Below, in pieces: positions 1-4,490 of a stretch of DNA of 7,762 nucleotides. The DNA comes from Candidatus Glassiibacteriota bacterium (GTDB lineage: Bacteria; Gemmatimonadota; Glassbacteria; GWA2-58-10). Position numbers and translations under genes: made by a program. A model generated the notes under the pieces. The model searched no databases. It was not told the DNA's origin and worked only from the letters and a program-made list of their open reading frames with translations. The stretch spans positions 1 to 7,762 of the forward strand of contig JAFGTO010000553.1 in assembly GCA_016934095.1 (NCBI GenBank), given 5' to 3'. Numbering within the stretch: the stretch's first letter is position 1; each line of letters begins with the position of its first letter.

Positions 1-26
1 CCCGGGGATTAAATTTACTTTTTAAC

Positions 27-57
27 TTGTCTCGATGCTTGAAGTTATAAAATCGAG
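27..57 (+). promoter_or_regulatory. Possible promoter and overlapping inverted repeat
   Basis: The first 87 bases are AT-rich and hold no gene. A TTGTCT element (27-32) lies 15 nt before TAAAAT (48-53), a weak sigma70-like pair. Over it sits an inverted repeat, CTCGAT (31-36) and ATCGAG (52-57), which could be an operator or a leader hairpin. The spacing is poor and no Shine-Dalgarno is obvious before the next gene, so this is only a candidate. Confidence 0.22.
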
Positions 58-87
58 GCGATAATTTTATGAATAATTCGGGTTAAA

Positions 88-1233
88 ATGAGTGAAGCAC
101 TATGCCGCATTTGTGAAAGCGGTGATTTGGAGCGGATACTGCATTATCCCAGGGCTCCCCGCAATATCGAGCGCCTCATCGACCCGGAGCAGTTCGACCG
201 CGACCGGCCTGTCGAGCTGAGCGTGTACCGCTGCCGGGCGTGCAGCCATGTCCAACTGGCCGAGTACCTGCAGGACGAGTTCTACGATGAGTACTTGATG
301 TCGCACAGCCACGCCGAGAAGATGCAGAAATTCCAGGCTTCCCAGGCAAAGGCCTTTGTCGAGTATTTTGGCTTGAGGGGCGGACGCGTTTTTGAGGCCG
401 GGTGCGGGGACGGCCAGTTCTCGCTGATCATCAAGGGTCTCGGCTGCGAGGTGCTGGCCAACGAGCCCAGCGCCAAAGCCAGGCGTGCCTGTGAAAAAAA
501 GGGTCTGTCCACTGTCGACGGTTTTGTCAAGGCTGGTGCTTTCCCGCACCTGCACGGGACGTTCGAGGCTTTCGCGACCCGCCAGGTACTGGAACACGTG
601 CCCGAGCCTAACGATTTCCTCCGGGAGCTGCGCGCCTTGCTCAAGCCCGGCGGAGCAGGCCTGATCGAGGTCCCCGCCCTGGAGATGGCGGTCGAGAACG
701 AGCGCTTCTTCGACTTCTTCCCGGACCACCTCTCCTATTTTTCGCAAAATGCTCTGGTACACCTGTGCTCGCGGAACTCGCTCGAGGTAGTCCGTCTCCA
801 GCGGGCCATGGATGGCGAGTACAATGAGGTCTGGGTCAGGCGCACCGAGCACCCCGGCCTCGAGGGGATCGAGCAGGCTGCAAAATCCATCTCCGGGTCT
901 TTCCGCGAGTTTCTCGACCGCGAGAAACAAGCCGGCCGGAAGGTGGCGATCTGGGGTTCGGGAGCAAAGGGCGTACTCACCCTCGCCATGGTGGACACCG
1001 CCTCCGTGGCCTACCTGGTGGACCTGGACCGGGTCAAACACGGCCGCTACACTCCGGTATCCCACCTGGAGGTCTGCCCGACCGAGCGGCTGCTCGCAGA
1101 ACCGGTGGATACGGTTATTATTACGGCCCTGGCTTATAAGAACGAGATTATCCGGGACCTGAAAACAAAATTCGCTTTCCAGGGCAAAATCGCCTTTCTT
1201 TCCGGGGGCAATATCGAAGAAGCAGGCCCATAG
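88..1233 (+). CDS. SAM-dependent C-methyltransferase, sugar C-methyltransferase type
   Basis: A 381-residue protein with the three-part layout of the deoxysugar C-methyltransferase family (TylC3/TcaB9-like). The N-terminus carries two cysteine pairs, C6/C9 and C49/C52, expected to bind zinc. The class I methyltransferase core has SAM motif I as EAGCGDG (103-109), a VLEHVPEP segment (168-175) and LLKPGG (184-189). DHLSYFS (213-219) matches the conserved catalytic-region motif near the end of the core. The C-terminal third looks like the family's Rossmann-like domain: IWGSGAKG (288-295), then YLVDLDRVKHGRYTP (309-323). In the family such enzymes methylate a carbon of an NDP-4-keto-6-deoxysugar; the substrate here cannot be read from sequence. 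The ATG at 88 is the first usable start, since an ATG at 69 meets a stop after five codons. Two membrane-protein genes follow 44 nt downstream, probably in the same transcript. Relatives also include less characterised methyltransferases, so the family is surer than the substrate. Confidence 0.9.
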   Translation: MSEALCRICESGDLERILHYPRAPRNIERLIDPEQFDRDRPVELSVYRCRACSHVQLAEYLQDEFYDEYLMSHSHAEKMQKFQASQAKAFVEYFGLRGGRVFEAGCGDGQFSLIIKGLGCEVLANEPSAKARRACEKKGLSTVDGFVKAGAFPHLHGTFEAFATRQVLEHVPEPNDFLRELRALLKPGGAGLIEVPALEMAVENERFFDFFPDHLSYFSQNALVHLCSRNSLEVVRLQRAMDGEYNEVWVRRTEHPGLEGIEQAAKSISGSFREFLDREKQAGRKVAIWGSGAKGVLTLAMVDTASVAYLVDLDRVKHGRYTPVSHLEVCPTERLLAEPVDTVIITALAYKNEIIRDLKTKFAFQGKIAFLSGGNIEEAGP

Positions 1234-1277
1234 ATTTACGGTCAACGGCCTGTGATCATATTGCCGGATCGCTTGAT

Positions 1278-1802
1278 ATGAGCGTACTTGTCTGGTGCCT
1301 GCTGCTGTCTTTCCTGGCCTTCGGCTGCCACCTGGCAGTCTGGCGGATCCGCATTCCCTCAAGGCAAAACAGGGCTATCTTACAAATTTTTTTCGGCGTG
1401 CTGGTCCTGGGAGTTGTCTTCATTTGTCTGGTGGCCACGAGCGGGCGGCCGTTTTTCCTGCCTTTGCCTGAAAGCCTACCCGAATATCTGCAAGTCATAC
1501 TTTTTTTCACTTCACTGACTATTGCTTACCTCTTTACCTATTCGGCCTTGATCTATGAAAGCCCCTCGATCATGATCATGCTCTTCGTCGCCGATGCGGG
1601 TCCGGCCGGTTTGTCCGGAGACGACCTGTTGGAGCGGATGACCGGGGATACCCTGATCGGCTCCAGGCTGGACAACCTGGTCGCTGAGAAAATGGCGCGA
1701 CTGGACCATGGCAGGTACCGGTTGCTGCCCAAGGGCGAATTTCTGATCAAGGCCATTATCTTTTATCGTAAGTTGATGAATGCACCTAAAGGCGGCGGTT
1801 AA
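1278..1802 (+). CDS. Membrane protein with C-terminal winged-helix-like domain (first of pair)
   Basis: I do not recognise a named family for this 174-residue protein. Hydrophobic segments at about 2-21, 34-54 and 70-92 should be membrane helices. The rest, about 95-174, is soluble and looks like a small winged helix: GLSGDDLLERM (111-121) as a first helix, SRLDNLVAEKMA (129-140) as a recognition-like helix, and DHGRYRLLPKG (143-153) as a wing, then an amphipathic helix (155-168). The next gene, 6 nt downstream, has the same plan and similar residues at matching positions (GLS, RL..L, G.Y), so the two are probably diverged paralogues forming a pair or complex. The ATG at 1278 lies 44 nt after the methyltransferase stop, with only a weak GGA upstream. 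The winged helix could bind DNA or just mediate protein contacts. The coding call is firm because the frame is open and coupled to the next gene; function is unknown. Confidence 0.75.
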   Translation: MSVLVWCLLLSFLAFGCHLAVWRIRIPSRQNRAILQIFFGVLVLGVVFICLVATSGRPFFLPLPESLPEYLQVILFFTSLTIAYLFTYSALIYESPSIMIMLFVADAGPAGLSGDDLLERMTGDTLIGSRLDNLVAEKMARLDHGRYRLLPKGEFLIKAIIFYRKLMNAPKGGG

Positions 1803-1808
1803 CCCGAA

Positions 1809-2318
1809 ATGCTCAATGCCTGGCTGCAATTTTTCAATCCACTGATCAGCCTGGCCGTGTTCGCGGCGGTCCAGGTCCTGGTATACCGTCTATTTCCGCG
1901 GGCCGGGTTTTTCAGGTCTTTAATGACGGGTTTGGGCTGCGGTCTGCCGGCCGTTCTCATCATATCTGTGCTTGCAGGCTGTCCCCGGGCAGAGGGAAAT
2001 GTATGTCTCCAGGTAGTCGTAAACGTGGTCATCTATCTATTACTGGGGTATTGTCATACTGTTTTCCTGCTGCTGGGCGAGACCGCCTTGAGGATAAGAA
2101 TAATGAGAGATCTTATGGAAAGCCCTTCAGGCCTTTCTTTGGCGGAGATTTATGCGAGGTATAACGCCCGGCAGATCGTTGAGCTCAGGCTTGAAAGATT
2201 ATTGAAACACAGACAATTGGTAGAAAAAAAAGGCATGTACTACACGGGGAATCCCGTTTTTTACCTGGTCGCAAGGTGCATCAGGTTGTTGCAGTTGTTG
2301 GTTCTAGGGGGCCGTTGA
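1809..2318 (+). CDS. Membrane protein with C-terminal winged-helix-like domain (second of pair)
   Basis: A 169-residue protein with the architecture of its upstream neighbour. Membrane helices are likely at about 8-29, 36-57 and 65-90. A positively charged stretch follows (RIRIMR, 95-100), consistent with a cytoplasmic C-terminus. The soluble part reads as a winged helix: GLSLAEIYARYN (108-119), VELRLERLLKHRQLV (124-138), then a wing with KGMYYTG (141-147), and a hydrophobic last helix (149-166) that might pack against the membrane. It aligns with the upstream protein from the third membrane helix to the end almost without gaps, although identity is low. The start is 6 nt after the upstream stop, so translation is probably coupled. 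No family is recognised. Possible roles are a membrane-tethered regulator or an accessory subunit of the nearby polysaccharide machinery; both are guesses. Confidence 0.75.
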   Translation: MLNAWLQFFNPLISLAVFAAVQVLVYRLFPRAGFFRSLMTGLGCGLPAVLIISVLAGCPRAEGNVCLQVVVNVVIYLLLGYCHTVFLLLGETALRIRIMRDLMESPSGLSLAEIYARYNARQIVELRLERLLKHRQLVEKKGMYYTGNPVFYLVARCIRLLQLLVLGGR

Positions 2319-2512
2319 AAAAAGAGTCTTCAAAGCCGCCCGGAACTGCCTGGACAGCCACGTTTTCAAAATTTGTATTTGTCAACGTGTTTATAGAAGA
2401 CGGGATTTTTCAATTGACAGAGGCTATTATCTTCCCGGTTGAAAATTTTGATACTATCTGCGGTCCAGTGGTGTAATTAATGGATATGGTGTTTCAGGGG
2501 ATATTGAAGACT

Positions 2513-2532
2513 CCCCACGGCAAACCGCGGGG
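2513..2532 (+). repeat. GC-rich stem-loop
   Basis: CCCCACGG (2513-2520) can pair with CCGCGGGG (2525-2532) across a CAAA loop, giving eight positions with one A-C mismatch. There is no T-tract after it, so it is not a standard terminator. It is the first of four inverted repeats within about 100 bases. Confidence 0.5.
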
Positions 2533-2555
2533 AATGCACTCGCTGGCCGATTCAC

Positions 2556-2582
2556 CCGGTATCATACCGGCCGGCTGCAGCC
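2556..2582. repeat. Two adjacent perfect palindromes
   Basis: CCGGTATCATACCGG (2556-2570) is a perfect 15-base palindrome around a central C. GGCTGCAGCC (2573-2582) is a perfect 10-base palindrome starting three bases later. Short-spaced palindromes such as these suit dimeric protein binding sites better than RNA hairpins. They lie about 100-125 bases upstream of the HD-gene promoter. Confidence 0.5.
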
Positions 2583-2605
2583 CGATGAGGATGTCAAGAG
2601 GTAAT

Positions 2606-2615
2606 TTACCGGTAA
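2606..2615. repeat. Perfect 10-base palindrome TTACCGGTAA
   Basis: TTACCGGTAA shares the half-site TACCGG with the palindrome ending at 2570. Two related half-sites about 45 bases apart, some 70-125 bases upstream of a good promoter, could be operators for one regulator. No such regulator is identified in the window. Confidence 0.4.
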
Positions 2616-2681
2616 GCCGGGTGTTATCCGCTCAGGGTGGTCGAAGATATCCGGCTCCGGCTTGATCCCGGAATAATGTGG

Positions 2682-2710
2682 TTGACTTGAGAGATTAAAT
2701 TATGTAATAT
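2682..2710 (+). promoter_or_regulatory. Sigma70-type promoter of the first HD gene
   Basis: TTGACT (2682-2687) and TAATAT (2705-2710) are separated by exactly 17 nt, five of six matches to each consensus hexamer, in AT-rich DNA. A TG dinucleotide sits directly before the -10. Transcription would start near 2717, giving a leader of about 118 nt. The downstream paralogue has a similar TTGACT-17-CAATAT arrangement. Confidence 0.65.
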
Positions 2711-2759
2711 TTTTGTATTATTGATAAAAAGATAATACCGTTGCGCTGTTTTCAGGACG

Positions 2760-2785
2760 CTCGATTTATACAAAGCTCAATCGAC
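2760..2785 (+). repeat. Inverted repeat in the leader of the first HD gene
   Basis: TCGATT (2761-2766) pairs with AATCGA (2779-2784) around a 12-nt loop. With the flanking C it resembles the CTCGAT...ATCGAG repeat at 31-57, with nearly the same spacing. It could be a binding site or a weak leader hairpin. Confidence 0.3.
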
Positions 2786-2834
2786 AGGACACGGGATTTG
2801 CTCCCATACTCTAACGGCTCCGGGATACTGATAA

Positions 2835-4121
2835 ATGCTGGTACATGTCGATGATCTGATACCGGATATGCGGCTGGAACAGGATATAAAGCTCAAGGCG
2901 GGGAGTTTCCTGATCACGCTTAATGAACTGCCGGATGGAAAGCTTACCGAAGAGGTAATTGCCTCACTGCGTAAATTTTCCTCACAGCTTACACCATATA
3001 CACACAAGGTCCAGGTTATCGGTGATGAACTGGTTTTCGAACACTTGAAAGGAGTGCTCGAAAACGACGTGAAAAAAACTATGGACGCGATACTGACGGG
3101 CCGGGATTACCCCAATTTTCTCGTTGAATCCGGGTTAGAGGAAAAGGTCCGGGTGATAGTGATAAAGCTGATCTCCAACCCGGATATGATCAGGAATATG
3201 TATGATCTGAAAGTACAAGCCAGGGTAGTCTCCCTGTGGGGAGACTACCTTCTTGATCACAGTATCCGGGTGGTTGTGCTCTGTATCGCGATAGGGTTGA
3301 AGATTCAATGGTCGATAATTCCTCTGGTCAATTCCGGTATGGCCGGTGTGTTGCATGATATGGGAATTCTGCTGACCGGAGTTTACAGTAATCTCAGGAA
3401 GCTGGATGACTATGACGACGAAGAGCTTGAAGAGTTCGTTGAGGAACACCAGAATAACAGTGTTAATATTTTTAAAAACCAGCAGTTGACCATGCTTCCC
3501 CATACCAGGAATGAAATCGAACACATGCTGGCCAATCATCACCGGCCGGACCTGGCGGATGAGACCCATAAAACCACCATTTTGCTTTACCTGGCGGAGC
3601 TGGTCGATGAGATGGTTACCGCCATGCCGCATAAGGTACGCTACAATTTTACCCAGGTTCAGAAACAAGAGCTGGGAAAGCGCTACCACGGCCGGGTGGG
3701 TCTGGTGATCCTGTTGCTGGGCCTGGTGAAGCTTTTCAGGGACCGGGGTCTTGTCTGGGAAATGGTACAGGCCCTGGCACAGTTGTTCTCCATGGAAGAA
3801 CTGCTGGTGGAAAATTATGAGGAAAAGCTGAAAAAGATTATCGATTTCTGTCCTTTCAATTGTGCCGGGCTCCACCCGGCAACCGGAGGAAACATCCTGC
3901 CGCGGACGATTTACTGTAAAAACAGCACGGATAAGGAATTTTACTGCGAGCACCTGAGCCGGTTACAGATCCAGATACAAAAAAGCAAAGGTGCGATGAA
4001 ATCCTACTTCAAATGCGCCACCCTGACCGGCCGGCTCCAGATCCTGAACGAGTCGCAACGGAAAGGTGAGACGCGCATCGGCGACAGCCTGCCGGGGGGC
4101 TCGGAAAACTCGCTGAGCTGA
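2835..4121 (+). CDS. HD-domain (GYP-less HD-GYP-like) protein with C-terminal cysteine cluster, copy 1
   Basis: A 428-residue soluble protein. Residues 1-60 (HVDDLIPDM, then AGSFLI) resemble the small N-terminal domain found in front of many HD-GYP proteins. The HD core has H142 in DHSIR, H174-D175 in LHDMGI, H205 in EEHQ, H235-H236 in NHHRPDL and D258 in AELVDEM, in the order of the metal ligands of HD-GYP phosphodiesterases. It departs from that family: the usual lysine after HD-x-G is isoleucine, and the HHE..DG.GYP loop is replaced by HHRPDL, with the following spacing shortened. After a helical stretch (about 270-335) comes a cysteine-rich domain with C339, C343, C361, C371 and C394. The tail after about 405 is short and polar. 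An in-frame TAA directly before the ATG fixes the start; GGGA at 2822-2825 is a weak ribosome site. Family knowledge suggests metal-dependent phosphohydrolase activity, perhaps on a cyclic dinucleotide, but the missing GYP loop makes the substrate uncertain. Confidence 0.85.
   Translation: MLVHVDDLIPDMRLEQDIKLKAGSFLITLNELPDGKLTEEVIASLRKFSSQLTPYTHKVQVIGDELVFEHLKGVLENDVKKTMDAILTGRDYPNFLVESGLEEKVRVIVIKLISNPDMIRNMYDLKVQARVVSLWGDYLLDHSIRVVVLCIAIGLKIQWSIIPLVNSGMAGVLHDMGILLTGVYSNLRKLDDYDDEELEEFVEEHQNNSVNIFKNQQLTMLPHTRNEIEHMLANHHRPDLADETHKTTILLYLAELVDEMVTAMPHKVRYNFTQVQKQELGKRYHGRVGLVILLLGLVKLFRDRGLVWEMVQALAQLFSMEELLVENYEEKLKKIIDFCPFNCAGLHPATGGNILPRTIYCKNSTDKEFYCEHLSRLQIQIQKSKGAMKSYFKCATLTGRLQILNESQRKGETRIGDSLPGGSENSLS
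3222..3251 (+). repeat. Long hairpin inside the first HD gene
   Basis: GGTAGTCTCCC (3224-3234) and GGGAGACTACC (3239-3249) are perfect reverse complements around a TGTG loop. One G-T and one A-T pair extend the stem to 13 positions. It encodes residues 130-139 in frame. This is almost exactly the stretch where the two HD paralogues lose similarity (about one identity in residues 131-140), with strong conservation on both sides. The second copy has no comparable hairpin. Confidence 0.85.
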
Positions 4122-4156
4122 GCCTATGGATTGCACCACTACCCTGCCCTCCGCAG

Positions 4157-4177
4157 CTCCGGCCTCCAGGCCGGGAG
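4157..4177 (+). repeat. Stem-loop after the first HD gene
   Basis: CCGGCC (4159-4164) pairs with GGCCGG (4169-4174) over a TCCA loop, extendable with CTC/GAG if one G is bulged. It starts 36 nt after the stop. The missing U-tract argues against simple intrinsic termination, but it may protect the 3' end of the transcript. Confidence 0.45.
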
Positions 4178-4197
4178 ATTCAAGGTGAATTGACTGG

Positions 4198-4218
4198 CGA
4201 GCGCATTCCTTGCGTTCG
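4198..4218 (+). repeat. Second stem-loop after the first HD gene
   Basis: CGAGCGCA (4198-4205) pairs with TGCGTTCG (4211-4218) with one G-T wobble, around a TTCCT loop. The nearest T-rich stretch (CTTTCAATTTT) begins about a dozen bases later, so termination here is possible but not typical. Confidence 0.4.
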
Positions 4219-4327
4219 GCTGCGGGGGACTTTCAATTTTGCCGGGACATGTTTTCCGGGAGACTGCCGCTTTCTTTTGTGGCGTGGGTCAACAGGGTAT
4301 TCACCAGGATACTATTTATTGTAACTC

Positions 4328-4356
4328 TTGACTTTTACAGGCCGATGTTACAATAT
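4328..4356 (+). promoter_or_regulatory. Sigma70-type promoter of the second HD gene
   Basis: TTGACT (4328-4333) is followed after 17 nt by CAATAT (4351-4356), or after 15 nt by the better hexamer TACAAT (4349-4354). The 17-nt version matches the layout of the promoter before the first HD gene. The expected start near 4362 leaves a leader of about 130 nt. Confidence 0.55.
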
Positions 4357-4400
4357 GTATAAGGTGTCGAACTAATCAGGCGTAAGATGACTCTTTAAAA

Positions 4401-4470
4401 TCCACAAAATGTGGAGGTGGAGTTTTTGCGCTTTTTTACGGGTTTAACCCTCGGTTGCTGTTACGCATGA
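4401..4470 (+). promoter_or_regulatory. Possible translated leader with hairpin over its ribosome site
   Basis: TCCACA (4401-4406) pairs with TGTGGA (4410-4415) over an AAA loop. The 3' arm covers the start of GGAGG (4413-4417), the best Shine-Dalgarno sequence in this leader. Eight nt later, TTG at 4426 opens a 14-codon frame, MRFFTGLTLGCCYA, that stops at 4468-4470. That stop overlaps an ATG (4467) in the frame of the second HD gene as ATGA. The layout suggests a leader peptide or translational coupling, but a TTG-started 14-mer could easily be chance. Confidence 0.25.
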
Positions 4471-4490
4471 GAAAGCGGGTTTTATTACGG

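Larger units (their letters stand above)
2319..2834 (+). other. 516-nt intergenic region, palindrome-rich, before the first HD gene
   Basis: No convincing gene lies here. Two short open frames (66 and 61 codons) have no good ribosome binding site or recognisable content. The first part (2319-2500) is mixed and AT-leaning, with an isolated TTGACA (2414-2419) that lacks a well-spaced -10. The middle (2510-2620) is GC-rich and crowded with short inverted repeats. The last part (2680-2834) is AT-rich and carries a promoter and leader for the HD gene. No clear intrinsic terminator for the upstream operon was found. Confidence 0.6.
4122..4490 (+). other. 369-nt intergenic region before the second HD gene
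   Basis: No substantial gene is seen. After the first HD gene there are two hairpins, at 4157-4177 and 4198-4218, neither followed directly by a T-run, so neither is a classical terminator. A TTGACT promoter follows at 4328. The leader contains a small hairpin over a Shine-Dalgarno-like GGAGG and a possible 14-codon leader frame ending at 4470. Confidence 0.6.

Noticed and set aside
100..1362. A 420-codon open frame on the minus strand opposite the methyltransferase
   Set aside because: The plus strand carries a full set of methyltransferase motifs over the same DNA. The minus frame has no recognisable domain and is a by-product of GC-rich codon use.
2414..2457. Promoter from TTGACA at 2414 and TACTAT at 2452
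   Set aside because: The hexamers are 32 nt apart, far beyond the usual 16-18. No correctly spaced -10 follows the TTGACA.
2505..2620. A cyclic di-GMP (GEMM-I) riboswitch, suggested by CACGGCAAACC and the HD gene downstream
   Set aside because: The other invariant parts, the tetraloop hairpin and the GACGCAAAGCC stretch, are absent, and the element lies upstream of the mapped promoter rather than in the leader.
2276..2665. Two short plus-strand frames of 66 and 61 codons after the second membrane protein
   Set aside because: No good ribosome binding sites, no recognisable composition or domain, and the second runs through the palindrome cluster. Most likely chance frames.
3135..3953. A 272-codon minus-strand frame within the first HD gene
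   Set aside because: It is antisense to a conserved paralogous coding region; the corresponding minus frame in the second copy is broken into separate pieces, so it is not under selection as protein.
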